64,000 nucleotides of DNA from Candidatus Accumulibacter contiguus (GCF_012940005.1 NZ_SPMX01000053.1:1-64000), one strand, 5' to 3'; positions 36,393-45,448 are shown, counted from the stretch's first letter. The notes: generated from the letters alone by a model not told the origin. Made by a program: numbers and translations.

Positions 36393-36705
36393 GATGCTGC
36401 ATGTAGAAGTGATCTATGCCCTGCCGACGAAGCAGCAGCTCGTCAGCTTGCGGCTACCGCCGGGCAGCACGGTGCGTCAAGCGATCGAGGCGTCGGGACT
36501 GCTGCAGAAGTACCCTGAAATTGATCTGGCGAAAAACAAGCTGGGCGTTTTCGCGAAGCTCAGCAAGCCCGACGCAGTCCTGCGCGATCACGACCGTGTC
36601 GAGATCTACCGGCCGTTGCTTGCCGATCCGAAGGAAGTGCGCAAGCAACGGGCAGCCGCGGGCAAGGTCATGAAAAAAGGGGCCGGTGAGAGCGAGGCCG
36701 AGTAG
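36385..36705 (+). CDS. rnfH: RnfH family protein (UPF0125)
   Basis: A 106-residue ubiquitin-like beta-grasp protein: [36 protein letters not shown], then [43 protein letters not shown]. Its role is not established. It overlaps the ratA stop by 8 bp at its start (36385), as usual for this pair. The tail is Lys-rich and ends in EAE. Confidence 0.92.
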   Translation: MPEMLHVEVIYALPTKQQLVSLRLPPGSTVRQAIEASGLLQKYPEIDLAKNKLGVFAKLSKPDAVLRDHDRVEIYRPLLADPKEVRKQRAAAGKVMKKGAGESEAE

Positions 36706-36717
36706 CTCGCCTGCCGC

Positions 36718-37161
36718 TCACTTACAGTGGACCTGCACGGATTCGCGAGCTTTGGCGATCTCCTGCGCACGCTGCGCGTCATCCATGAAGTAACGTTCGC
36801 CCTTGCTGTCGCGCAGCGCCAAGCGTTCGCCGGACTCCAGGACCTGCAAGGCACGGCGTGCAGTCTCGCAGTCTTCCTGTTTTTGCGTGCTCGCGCGCTG
36901 TTCCTTTTCGGCCTTCTCGGCAGCTTCCCGAGACTCCTTCTGACGCTTGCGAAATTCCAGTTCGCGATCGGCCGCCGTCTTGCCGGCTGTGGCGTTCGCT
37001 GCCGGTGTTTCCGCCTCGATCTTGCGTTGCTGCCGGGCCTTGCCGGTGGGCGGCATGTCGGAAATCACGGTGCGGTTGTTTTCATCCTGCCATTGATAGA
37101 TCTGGGCTTGCGCCGCAATCGCAAACAGCAGGCTGGCAGCAGTCAGTAGGGAGCGTTTCAT
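36718..37161 (-). CDS. DUF4124 domain protein, periplasmic
   Basis: A 147-residue exported protein. It has a signal peptide (MKRSLLTAASLLFAIAAQAQ), then the DUF4124 motif IYQWQDENNRTVISDMPPTGK, which is the YKWVDAxGxVxFSD-type beta hairpin. A long charged coiled coil follows, rich in Glu, Lys and Arg (residues 60-110). The function of the family is unknown. It converges with rnfH (12 bp apart) and diverges from guaB. Confidence 0.85.
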   Translation of the reverse strand: MKRSLLTAASLLFAIAAQAQIYQWQDENNRTVISDMPPTGKARQQRKIEAETPAANATAGKTAADRELEFRKRQKESREAAEKAEKEQRASTQKQEDCETARRALQVLESGERLALRDSKGERYFMDDAQRAQEIAKARESVQVHCK

Positions 37162-37189
37162 GGTCATTCAGTGGTTAGGGGGCACGCTG

Positions 37190-37195
37190 TATAAT
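37190..37195 (+). promoter_or_regulatory. Consensus -10 box of the guaBA promoter
   Basis: A perfect TATAAT 28 bp upstream of the guaB ATG, with a G-rich sequence (GGTTAGGGGGCACGC) before it and only a weak -35 match at 37167-37172 (TTCAGT). Good -10 with poor -35 fits a growth-rate controlled housekeeping promoter. Confidence 0.65.
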
Positions 37196-37223
37196 ACGTT
37201 TTTGTGACCTCGGATCAAAGGCC

Positions 37224-38684
37224 ATGCGTTTAATCCCAAAGGCGCTGACGTTCGACGACGTTCTGCTCGTTCCCGCCCATTCGTCGATCATGCCGCGTGA
37301 CGTCACCCTCAGGGCACGTCTGACCCGCAATATCAGCCTCAATCTGCCACTGGTCTCCTCGGCCATGGATACCGTCACCGAGAGTCGCCTGGCGATCGCC
37401 CTGGCGCAGGAGGGGGGAATCGGGATTGTCCACAAGAACCTCAGCCCCAAGGCACAGGCCGCCGAAGTCGCCAAGGTCAAGCGTTTCGAATCCGGCATTC
37501 TGAAAGATCCGATCACCGTTCCGCCGAACATGTCGGTCCGTGACGTGCTCGCACTGACCCACCTGCACAAAATCTCCGGCGTACCGGTGCTCGATGGCCA
37601 GCGCGTTGTCGGCATCGTCACCAACCGCGACCTGCGATTCGAAACCAGGCTCGACCAGCCCGTCCGCAACATCATGACCCCGCGCGATCGCCTGGTCACG
37701 GTGCGTGAGGGAGCCACGGTCGAGGAAGGCAAGGCACTGATCCACAAACACCGGCTGGAGCGCGTTCTGGTGGTCAATGACGCATTCGAATTGCGCGGCC
37801 TGATCACCGTCAAGGACATCATCAAGACCACTGAACACCCGGACGCCAGCAAGGATGCGTCCGGCCGCCTGCGGGTCGGCGCTGCCGTCGGCGTTGGCCC
37901 CGGCACCGAGGAACGCGTCGAACTGCTTGCCGAAGCGGGTGCGGACGTGCTGGTCGTCGACACCGCGCACGGGCATTCGCAGAGCGTTCTCGACCGCGTC
38001 CGCTGGATCAAGAAGAACTTCCCGATGGTCGAAGTGATCGGCGGTAATATCGCCACCGCCGACGCCGCCCTGGCGATGCTTGCGCACGACGCCGACGGCG
38101 TCAAGGTGGGCATCGGTCCGGGCTCGATCTGTACTACGCGCATCGTCGCCGGCGTGGGTGTACCGCAAATCACCGCCATCCAGAGGGTCTACGATGCCCT
38201 CCAGGGCAGCGGCGTACCGGTGATCGCCGACGGCGGCATACGTTACTCCGGCGACATCTCGAAGGCGATTGCCGCGGGCGGTGATGCGGTCATGCTCGGC
38301 GGCCTGTTTGCCGGAACCGAAGAGGCTCCCGGTGAAGTGGAACTGTTTCAGGGACGTTCGTACAAGTCCTACCGTGGCATGGGCTCGATCGGGGCCATGG
38401 CCGCGGGTGCCGCTGACCGATATTTCCAGGACGCCACCGCCAATGTCGACAAACTGGTGCCGGAAGGGATTGAAGGCCGGGTTCCCTACAAGGGATCGGT
38501 GCTCGCCGTCATTCATCAGTTGATGGGCGGTCTGCGCTCGTCGATGGGCTATCTCGGCTGCCGGACGATTGAAGAAATGCACGCCCGGGCCACTTTTGTC
38601 GAAATCACTTCGGCGGGGGTTCGGGAATCGCATGTTCATGATGTTCAGATCACCAAGGAAGCTCCGAACTACCACGTCGATTGA
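37224..38684 (+). CDS. guaB: IMP dehydrogenase
   Basis: A 486-residue enzyme that oxidises IMP to XMP with NAD+, the committed step to GMP. The TIM barrel is split by a pair of CBS domains (about 90-205; [22 protein letters not shown] and [18 protein letters not shown]). The catalytic loop [20 protein letters not shown] holds the active-site Cys, followed by the mobile flap with [12 protein letters not shown]. Length and all motifs match the family. guaA follows after 58 bp. Confidence 0.97.
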   Translation: MRLIPKALTFDDVLLVPAHSSIMPRDVTLRARLTRNISLNLPLVSSAMDTVTESRLAIALAQEGGIGIVHKNLSPKAQAAEVAKVKRFESGILKDPITVPPNMSVRDVLALTHLHKISGVPVLDGQRVVGIVTNRDLRFETRLDQPVRNIMTPRDRLVTVREGATVEEGKALIHKHRLERVLVVNDAFELRGLITVKDIIKTTEHPDASKDASGRLRVGAAVGVGPGTEERVELLAEAGADVLVVDTAHGHSQSVLDRVRWIKKNFPMVEVIGGNIATADAALAMLAHDADGVKVGIGPGSICTTRIVAGVGVPQITAIQRVYDALQGSGVPVIADGGIRYSGDISKAIAAGGDAVMLGGLFAGTEEAPGEVELFQGRSYKSYRGMGSIGAMAAGAADRYFQDATANVDKLVPEGIEGRVPYKGSVLAVIHQLMGGLRSSMGYLGCRTIEEMHARATFVEITSAGVRESHVHDVQITKEAPNYHVD

Positions 38685-38701
38685 GCAGCAGTCGATGATC
38701 G

Positions 38702-38724
38702 GCGGGCGGCGGCAGGCCGCCCGC
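38702..38724 (+). terminator. Strong hairpin between guaB and guaA
   Basis: GCGGGCGGC and GCCGCCCGC form a perfect 9-bp G/C stem with a 5-nt loop. It is followed by GTCATTTGA rather than a T-run, so it is more likely an attenuator or an mRNA stability element than a full terminator. It lies 18 bp upstream of guaA. Confidence 0.5.
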
Positions 38725-38742
38725 GTCATTTGAGGCATCATC

Positions 38743-40309
38743 ATGTCCCATCAAAAAATTCTGATTCTCGACTTTGGCTCGCAGGTCGCCCAGCTGATTG
38801 CTCGCCGCGTCCGCGAGCAGCAGGTGTATTGCGAGCTGCATCCCTACGACGTCACGGCACAGTTCATTCGCGACTTCAGACCACAGGGAATCATTCTCTC
38901 CGGAGGGCCGAATTCGGTCTACGAAGTGGCGGACTTCAAGGTCCCGTCGCTGGTGTTCGAGCTTGGCGTACCCGTGCTGGGCATCTGCTACGGCATGCAG
39001 AGCATGGCCGAGCAGTTGGGCGGCAAGGTCGAGGGTTCCAGCCGACGCGAATTCGGCTATGCCGAAATGCGCGCACGCGGCCACAGCGCGCTGTTCAAGG
39101 GCATTGAGGATCGCCGCAATGCCCAGGGCCACGCACTCCTCGACGTCTGGATGAGCCATGGTGACAAGGTCACCGAATTGCCGCCTGGCTTCCAGGTCAT
39201 CGGCAGCAACGAATCGACGCCGATCGCGGCAATGGCCGACGAAAAAACGCCGATTCTACGCAGTGCAGTTTCATCCGGAAGTCACGCATACCCTCAAGGG
39301 CAAGGAAATCATCGGCCGCTTCGTGCGCGACATCTGCGGTTGTGGAAATGACTGGAACATGCCCGATTACGTCACCGAGGCAGTCGACAAGATTCGTTCG
39401 CAGGTGGGCGCCGAAGAGGTGATTCTCGGTCTTTCGGGCGGTGTCGATTCCTCGGTCGCTGCGGCACTGATTCACCGCGCAATCGGCGACCAGCTGACCT
39501 GCGTCTTCGTCGATAACGGCTTGCTGCGCCTTCACGAAGCCGAGCAGGTGATGCACACCTTTGCCCGCAATCTCGGCGTCAAGGTGGTGCATGTCGACGC
39601 GACGGCGCAATTCATGGGCCACCTGCAGGGCGTCTGCGATCCCGAGCAGAAACGCAAGATCATCGGTCGCGAGTTTGTCGAGGTGTTCCAGGCCGAGGCC
39701 GGCAAGCTCAGGAACGCCCGCTGGCTGGCGCAGGGAACGATCTACCCCGACGTGATCGAATCCGCCGGAGCGAAAACCAGGAAGGCGCACACCATCAAGA
39801 GCCATCACAATGTTGGTGGTCTGCCCGAACAACTGAACCTCAAGCTGCTCGAACCGCTGCGCGAGCTGTTCAAGGATGAAGTACGCGAACTCGGCGTCGC
39901 GCTCGGGCTGCCGCATGACATGGTCTATCGCCACCCCTTCCCCGGTCCTGGTCTGGGGGTGCGCATCCTGGGCGAGGTGAAGCCCGAATTCACCGACCTG
40001 CTGCGCCGCGCCGACGCCATTTTCATTGATGAGTTGCGCGCCACCGGATGGTACGAGAAAACCAGTCAGGCTTTCGCCGTTTTCCTGCCAGTCCAATCCG
40101 TGGGGGTCATGGGGGATGGTCGAACCTACGAATACGTCGTCGCACTGCGCGCCGTCGAAACCCAGGACTTCATGACCGCGCAGTGGGCAGAGCTGCCACA
40201 CCACCTGCTGGGAAAGGTCTCGAACCGGATCATCAACGAGGTGCGTGGCATCAACCGGGTGGTCTACGACATTTCGGGCAAACCGCCGGCGACGATCGAG
40301 TGGGAGTAG
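38743..40309 (+). CDS. guaA: GMP synthase (glutamine-hydrolysing), interrupted by a one-base frameshift
   Basis: Two frames together encode one GuaA of about 520 residues. The first (from ATG 38743) gives the glutamine amidotransferase half with the nucleophile in GICYGMQ and ends in nonsense at 39351. The second, effective from about 39248, continues with [16 protein letters not shown] (the GAT His-Glu pair), then the ATP pyrophosphatase PP-loop LSGGVDSSV and the dimer domain ending TIEWE. The junction is an A6 run at 39242-39247: five A would restore the frame as ADEKRRFYAV. GuaA is normally essential, so an assembly error or polymerase slippage on A6 is more likely than true loss. Confidence 0.9.
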
Positions 40310-40376
40310 TAATGACGGCGGGCAATCTGATCAATTGATGGGGTCAGATACCCCATCGATTGTCGGTTACCATCGA

Positions 40377-40525
40377 TCATGCCTTGAACACGTCGTCGAG
40401 CCCGGTGGCATCCAGCAGGCCGAGACCCCAAGTCTCCAGTTGCTCCGGGGTTGCTTGCCCAAGGCGCTCGTGCACCCAGCTGGGCAAGGGGCCAAAACGA
40501 CGTTCGAGTTGCTTTTGCAGCTACT
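40377..40525 (-). pseudogene. DUF4351 C-terminal fragment of a Rpn-family nuclease (copy 1)
   Basis: The minus strand encodes LERRFGPLPSWVHERLGQATPEQLETWGLGLLDATG, the DUF4351 tail found at the end of Rpn/PD-(D/E)XK recombination-promoting nucleases. Only about 48 residues remain; no start or nuclease domain is seen. A near copy lies at 41143-41460. It is a remnant. Confidence 0.65.
40381..40508. repeat. Direct repeat A, copy 1 (128 bp)
   Basis: This 128-bp block matches 41150-41277 at about 95% by eye, and in the same orientation. It is the shared DUF4351 coding segment of two gene fragments. Confidence 0.85.
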
Positions 40526-40602
40526 CTACTCCGACCCGTGTTTTGTTTGCAACACCGATTCATGTGCTACACTTGTTTATGTGTTTAATCCGAGAATCTA
40601 CT

Positions 40603-40761
40603 ATGACCAGTGTAAATTTTACGGGATCCGTCGATCGTGAGTTGCTCAAGCGGGCCAAGGTCATCGCCGCCAAGGCGGACACTTCAGTCAACGCGCTTTT
40701 CAACGCCGAACTGCGTTATCTGGTTGTCGGATCCGCCAATAACGGGCGTATTCCTGTTTGA
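40603..40761 (+). pseudogene. Ribbon-helix-helix antitoxin, truncated
   Basis: ATG at 40603 begins MTSVNFTGSVDRELLKRAKVIAAKADTSVNALFNAELRYLV, a typical ribbon-helix-helix antitoxin start with a beta strand and two helices. After about 45 residues the reading changes to an unrelated end (VGSANNGRIPV) and stops at 40761, where repeat B begins. The toxin-binding tail and any partner toxin are missing. It looks like a fragment joined to other DNA. Confidence 0.6.
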
Positions 40762-40770
40762 AGACCACAA

Positions 40771-40939
40771 GATCGCTCGTGCCAACTTCCTGCTGCCTGA
40801 CCATTGCCGCAAGGTCAGCACCCGTGCCTTTCTGCGGTTTCTTGAACAGAAGGGCTGGGTTGCGTCGGCTGTCGATATCGAAACCCGCGCCATACAGGCC
40901 GGACGAGCCTTCTCCACCCTGCGCTTCCCGCCGGCGTAG
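40771..40939. repeat. Direct repeat B, copy 1 (169 bp)
   Basis: This block is repeated at 42339-42507 in the same orientation with scattered substitutions, mostly in the second third. In one plus-strand frame both copies read ANFLLPD-CRKVSTRAFLR and FLEQKGWVAS and end at the same TAG, so it is probably the C-terminal end of an unidentified protein gene, copied twice. Confidence 0.8.
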
Positions 40940-41142
40940 CAGAGTGACATCGATCCAACCTGCCGCCGAGAGCACAAACTCCGCCATTCTTCCGACGACC
41001 TCATCGCGCTTGCTTCTGCAGATTCCACTCTCCACCGAAAGTTGAGATCAATCGACTCTGACCCCATCGATTCTGACCCGGTGGGACAACCCGGGTTCGT
41101 TCCGCAGAGCACTTGCGCCAGATCGTGTCAGAGGGAGGCTGA

Positions 41143-41460
41143 TCAGTGTGCCTTGAACACCTCGTCGTGCCCGGCGGCATCCAGCAGGTCGAGGCCCCAG
41201 GTCTCCAGTTGCTCCGGGGTTGCTTGCCCAAGGCGCTCGTGCACCCAGCTGGGCAAGGGGCCAAAACGACGTTCGAGCAGCTTTCGCAGCAAGGCGCTTT
41301 CGCCTTCCTGTCGGCCTTGCTGCAGGCCCTCCTCTTTCCACTGTTTGGTCCATCCTTCGACGGTTTCGGCAAGCATGGTGTCGATCTCCTGTAGTTCGTC
41401 GACTTCGGGTACCTCCTGTCCGGGCATCAGCCGTCGGAGGACAATGCGGTTGATCCAGAA
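41143..41460 (-). pseudogene. Rpn/DUF4351 nuclease family, C-terminal fragment (copy 2)
   Basis: About 106 residues from FWINRIVLRRLMPGQEVPEVDEL through a Gln/Gly-rich linker (WKEEGLQQGRQEGE) to the DUF4351 tail ending FKAH. This is the C-terminal part of the recombination-promoting nuclease/putative transposase family; the PD-(D/E)XK core that would lie upstream is missing, because the antitoxin gene at 41546 starts there. Frame to 41553 is open but that extension is not homologous. Confidence 0.7.
41150..41277. repeat. Direct repeat A, copy 2 (128 bp)
   Basis: Second copy of the DUF4351-coding repeat; first copy at 40381-40508. The two differ at a handful of bases near the left end and are identical over about 70 bp at the right end. 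Confidence 0.85.
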
Positions 41461-41545
41461 CTTTGGACAAGGCTCACTCTTGCCTACAGACGGGCAAGAT
41501 GTTAAGTTTCTACCTGGATAGATGCTTACGCACAAAGGTGAACAG

Positions 41546-41818
41546 ATGGCCAACGAAGAGACTACTCGGCTGACGGTGACGTTTTCGCGCGAAACAGATC
41601 TCGCATTGCGGGCTTACCTTGGTGCCCAGGGAATGCGTAAGGGAGATCTCTCGAAGTTCATCGAGGACGCGGTACGTTGGCGGATGTTCGACCAGGCGGT
41701 GCAGGGCGTGAAGGCCCGCAACGCCGATGTCAGTGCTGATGAGTTGCAGGCGGCGATCGACGAGGCCTGCGCCAGCGTGCGTAGCGAGATGTGGCCGACG
41801 CTGTCAAAAGCATCGTAG
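41546..41818 (+). CDS. Ribbon-helix-helix antitoxin of a PIN toxin pair
   Basis: A 90-residue protein starting MANEETTRLTVTFSRETDLALRAYLGAQGMRKGDLSKFIEDAVRWRMF, a clear ribbon-helix-helix DNA-binding domain with a C-terminal toxin-binding helix (DELQAAIDEACASVRSEMW). The ATG at 41546 has AAAGGTG upstream. It lies 5 bp before the PIN toxin gene. It should both neutralise the toxin and repress the pair. Confidence 0.82.
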   Translation: MANEETTRLTVTFSRETDLALRAYLGAQGMRKGDLSKFIEDAVRWRMFDQAVQGVKARNADVSADELQAAIDEACASVRSEMWPTLSKAS

Positions 41819-41823
41819 TCGGG

Positions 41824-42237
41824 ATGCGCTTCATCCTTGACACCAATATCCTGATTGCGGCCCTGATCACGCGGGGAACACCACCCGATCACTTGTATGA
41901 GGCTTGGCGAGACGGACGCTTCACGCTCATCACATCAGAACTGCAGATCGAAGAAATCCGCCGTGTCACCCGTCGCGAGGGCATCCGCTTTCGGATTCAC
42001 CCCGCCGAGGCGGGGCGGCTGGTCAACGATCTCCGGCGCCTGGCAACGCTCATCGAGCGCTTACCGACGATCGATGTTTCGCCCGATCCCTACGACAATT
42101 TTCTGTTGGCGATGGCCCAAGCAGGTCAAGCCGATGTGCTCGTCACGGGTGATAAGCGAGACTTACTCGCCTTGTCATGTCATCAGGGAACGCACATCCT
42201 AACGGCCCGAGAGGCTCTGAGTTTTCTAAGGGTTTAA
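41824..42237 (+). CDS. PIN-domain toxin (putative toxin component, VapC-like)
   Basis: A 137-residue PIN-domain ribonuclease. The four acidic metal ligands are in place: D in MRFILDTNILIAAL, E in TSELQIEEIRRV, D in DPYDNFLLAMA and D in LVTGDKRDLL. The product belongs to the putative PIN family that pairs with ribbon-helix-helix antitoxins. I use the ATG at 41824; the open frame begins earlier inside the antitoxin gene. The pair is intact inside an otherwise degraded island. Confidence 0.85.
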   Translation: MRFILDTNILIAALITRGTPPDHLYEAWRDGRFTLITSELQIEEIRRVTRREGIRFRIHPAEAGRLVNDLRRLATLIERLPTIDVSPDPYDNFLLAMAQAGQADVLVTGDKRDLLALSCHQGTHILTAREALSFLRV

Positions 42238-42338
42238 TCCGATGACGCGGTCGATCATTAACCCGACGCTGGCCCGCTAATCACGCTCGCCTACGTCGAC
42301 GCACTGGACCTGCTCTGCAAACCGGCTTGGTCCAACCA

Positions 42339-42507
42339 GATCGCTCACGCCAACTTCCTGCTGCCTGACAATTGCCGCAAGGTCAGCACCCGTGCCTTTC
42401 TGCGGTTTCTTGAACAGAAGGGCTGGGTTGCGTCAGCCGCCGGCATCGATACCCGCGCCATACAGGCCGGACGAGCCTTCTCCAGGCTGCGCTTCCCGCC
42501 GGTATAG
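42339..42507. repeat. Direct repeat B, copy 2 (169 bp)
   Basis: Second copy of the block at 40771-40939. Here the frame upstream extends further (LDLLCKPAWSNQIAHANFLLPD), so this copy keeps slightly more of the lost gene. No start codon with a ribosome site was found. Confidence 0.8.
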
Positions 42508-42621
42508 CCCGATCCCCTTTCCGCATAGCCAGCCCAGAAGTGTCGGAAAATTTTACACACACCCTCCATCTAGCGCTGGCATACCGAGTTATGTCATTGT
42601 TTCGTATAGATAAACCAATTC

Positions 42622-42637
42622 TGGCATGAAATCTGCT
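42622..42637 (+). promoter_or_regulatory. Sigma-54 promoter of the second PEP-CTERM gene
   Basis: TGGCATGAAATCTGCT has GG and GC ten bases apart and matches the -24/-12 consensus except for CTGC in place of TTGC. It lies about 85 bp upstream of the PEP-CTERM start at 42721. This parallels the promoter at 22928-22943 before the other PEP-CTERM gene. Confidence 0.75.
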
Positions 42638-42720
42638 TAATTGTTGTCACTGCAAAGTCCCGTGTAAATGTGCAGTTTGGGCTTGGCGGATTCCATTAAG
42701 TTTTTTTTCAGGAGAATGAT

Positions 42721-43689
42721 ATGAACAAGAAGCCCGGTTTTTCCCCACGCCTGATTGCAATGGCCTTGGCACTCGGTGCTGCGGCAAGCAACGCCAATGC
42801 TGGCGTTCTGGCCCAGGGGGTGCTGGAGATTAAGAATTTCTTTTTGACTGACACCGCCGGCACCCCTCTCAAAGAGAGCGACTTCGCTGCGCTCGTTGCT
42901 AATCACAACACGGATGCGTTCGCCAAATTGAACGGAGTGACAGTTAGCGACTCTCGTTCTGATAACGTGTATCCCTACACGATGGATCTGCCGCAACAAT
43001 CCGTTGGCGCCAACCCGTACGGCGAGAATGATTACACGCACCGGCCCCCGATATATTCGACCAACTATGCCCGGACCGACACCTTTCTGAGCGGAAACTC
43101 GATTAATTATGATAAGTCAGATACCTTTCCAGGCTCAGGCTCAGCAACTGGAGTGACGGCTCAGGTAGTCGGCGAAGTCTCGCTCAACACGACGGGGGAG
43201 GCCACCACGCAGGCGAACCTCGGCCTCCAGGCAGACTTTGTTTTTGTGTTGCCTACGACTCGCAAGATCCGGTTACAGTTCGACGCCGACGACTATCTCC
43301 TGGCTTTCCTCGGCCCGCTTGCGAAGGTTCCAGGCTCCACTGCTTTTGCGAGTTCCAGTTGGTCAGCAGCCCTTACCGGTGACGATGGTACCAGTTACAC
43401 CTTCGCGCCGAATGGCGTCCTGGACGCCGGCGAGCTCTTGGATCCTTGCTCATTGAATACGAGTAGGAGCAGGCTCATCAACGGGGTTTCCACGTATTCC
43501 TGCATCGGTTCGTTCGCAGTCGAATCACCGACCTTGACAGCGGGCGTTCTTTATCAGTTGGCCATCCGTCATACGATTTCGACCGATGCCGATAAGCTGG
43601 TACCCGAGCCGGGAACTCTCGCGCTTCTTGGTGCCGGGCTGGTGGCAGGGATGTTTGGGGCAACTCGCAGGCGGCGTGAGCAAGCCTGA
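42721..43689 (+). CDS. PEP-CTERM sorting-domain protein
   Basis: A 322-residue exported protein with signal peptide (RLIAMALALGAAASNANA) and C-terminal PEPGTLALLGAGLVAGMFGATRRRR sorting signal. AGGAGAATGAT precedes the ATG. The body is rich in Thr, Ser, Asn and Asp, with one Cys pair (DPCSLN and YSCIG) that may form a disulfide; no named domain. It should be processed by exosortase and end up in the extracellular polymer matrix. Confidence 0.9.
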   Translation: MNKKPGFSPRLIAMALALGAAASNANAGVLAQGVLEIKNFFLTDTAGTPLKESDFAALVANHNTDAFAKLNGVTVSDSRSDNVYPYTMDLPQQSVGANPYGENDYTHRPPIYSTNYARTDTFLSGNSINYDKSDTFPGSGSATGVTAQVVGEVSLNTTGEATTQANLGLQADFVFVLPTTRKIRLQFDADDYLLAFLGPLAKVPGSTAFASSSWSAALTGDDGTSYTFAPNGVLDAGELLDPCSLNTSRSRLINGVSTYSCIGSFAVESPTLTAGVLYQLAIRHTISTDADKLVPEPGTLALLGAGLVAGMFGATRRRREQA

Positions 43690-43738
43690 GTAGATTCAGC
43701 AATATTCAGCAGCACTGATGGCGCGGGGCTGACCAGGG

Positions 43739-45448
43739 TCAGTTCCCGCTGTCCTCATTTTGGGATGACTGTATTGCGCGATGGCTCCTGAGCCAGTCGT
43801 AGCGCCCTGGAGCCAGGATCGCGCCCGGATCGAGAGCCAACTTCAATCGGTCGACGACATCGCAAAAGCCATCATCCCGTTGCGATGCCAGCAGCCCCAT
43901 TCCGCGCACCGAGCTACGATACAAGGGGTAGCCCAGTTCGAATAGGCTGCGCACCCCGGCCTCGTAACACTCGACTCCCCGCCTGGTCTCCGCTTCGTCT
44001 TCCGCATCGAAGTCGATCGTGTACACTGCCGCCAGCGCGCGACCGTTGATCATGTTCACGGTGACGTGACAGTCGAAGCCGAAGCGGGCGAACAGCGCAT
44101 CCATCTCCTGGTTGAGCAGGGCGAGATCCTCCCGCCGGAACGGAATGATCGGCGCCATCCACATCAGGCCGATCCGCTCTCGCGCGAGATCGCTGTCGTC
44201 GGAAAAGTCCGCCGGCACGCCCGCCTGGTGGCGCCAGTAGCATCCGCGCAGGAATGCCCCCGTCGGTACGCCGCTGTGCATTCCCGCGAGCGCCGAACCC
44301 AGCCGAATCTTCTTCTCCAGGCCGCGAAAGGGCGCGAGATGGCCGAACCGGCGCACGAACCACTGTCCGGCGGCCAGGAGGTGCCGGGGCAGGAAGATCA
44401 CCTTGGCATCGACATTCGCCAATGCGTGCTTCAACAGCTTCTTGTGCAGCGCGACCTGGCGCGAAGTGCCATAGAACGCCCCCGACATCGACCAGGCACC
44501 GATTCCTGCTTCCTTGCGCAGCGCGGCCCTGACTTCCGGTGTCAGACGCGCCTGAGCAGGGAGTCGGTCGCGGGGGAACGGGGCGTCGGAAGCCAAGGCT
44601 CTCAGATCGTTGCCGATGTGGGGCACGCTTTGCAGAATCCGGTTCAGCCGGAGTTTTTGCAGCCGGGGAATGGCTTCGAGGAGGTCCTGGTCCTCCTTGA
44701 AGAGCACGATGTACGGGCAGAAAGACTCCGGGATCGGCTGCAGCCATAGTCCGAGCTGGGTGACGATTCCGAAGTTCGACTGGGTGAAGATTCCATCGAG
44801 GTACGGGCCGATCCCGTACGGGTAAAGGTGGGTGGTCTTGGCACCGGGGTAGTGGCCGAATCCCGTGCGCAACACCTCCCCGGTACCGAGAACCACTTCC
44901 ATCCCCGAGATCGTTTCGAAACGGTTGCCGTAGGGACTGTGTCCGAAGCCACGTTCGACGATGTTGCCGATGAAGCTCGAATTCGGCCCCGCACCCGTGC
45001 AATCGATCCAGAACGGCACGCCTTGCTCGGCCAGGTAGCGGGAGAGCTGTCCCTGGGTCACTCCGGGCTCGATGACGGCGTAGCCCAGCTCGGTGTCAAC
45101 GTGTTCGATGCGGTTCATTCGCCCGAGGTCGACGATGACCTGTCCGTCGTAGACTGCGCAGGCGTCGCCGTAGCCCCAGTTCTGGCCGGTGCTGATCGGA
45201 TACAGCGGCGTTCTGCAGCGGCGCGCGATTCTCACGACCTTCACGACCTCGTCCCGCGTACCCGGTTTCAGAATGGCTGCAGGGCGCCGGGAGGATGACG
45301 ATGTACTGCGGGCATAATGGTCCCGCACCTGCTCATCGGCAAGCACATGCACGTCGCCAAGCAGCGCCCGCCAGTCACGAAGCGCACCGGACAGGTCGCT
45401 GCGTGGATCGAATGCACTGATGAGGGGAGTCGCGTCGTCTTTAGGCAC
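43739..45448 (-). CDS. FAD-linked oxidase of the p-cresol methylhydroxylase/vanillyl-alcohol oxidase family
   Basis: About 569 residues from the GTG at 45448. The N-terminal PCMH-type FAD domain contains RPAAILKPGTRDEVVKVVRIARRCRTPLYPISTGQNWGYG and a long second strand with GAGPNSSFIGNIVERGFGHSPYGNRF, very close to 4-cresol dehydrogenase flavoprotein (PchF). The C-terminal cap domain includes GLMWMAPIIPFRREDLALLNQEMDALF. Such enzymes oxidise para-alkylphenols and pass electrons to a cytochrome c partner; no cytochrome gene is next to it here. The open frame extends to 45964 but overlaps the divergent permease gene. Substrate inferred. Confidence 0.85.
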   Translation of the reverse strand: MPKDDATPLISAFDPRSDLSGALRDWRALLGDVHVLADEQVRDHYARSTSSSSRRPAAILKPGTRDEVVKVVRIARRCRTPLYPISTGQNWGYGDACAVYDGQVIVDLGRMNRIEHVDTELGYAVIEPGVTQGQLSRYLAEQGVPFWIDCTGAGPNSSFIGNIVERGFGHSPYGNRFETISGMEVVLGTGEVLRTGFGHYPGAKTTHLYPYGIGPYLDGIFTQSNFGIVTQLGLWLQPIPESFCPYIVLFKEDQDLLEAIPRLQKLRLNRILQSVPHIGNDLRALASDAPFPRDRLPAQARLTPEVRAALRKEAGIGAWSMSGAFYGTSRQVALHKKLLKHALANVDAKVIFLPRHLLAAGQWFVRRFGHLAPFRGLEKKIRLGSALAGMHSGVPTGAFLRGCYWRHQAGVPADFSDDSDLARERIGLMWMAPIIPFRREDLALLNQEMDALFARFGFDCHVTVNMINGRALAAVYTIDFDAEDEAETRRGVECYEAGVRSLFELGYPLYRSSVRGMGLLASQRDDGFCDVVDRLKLALDPGAILAPGRYDWLRSHRAIQSSQNEDSGN

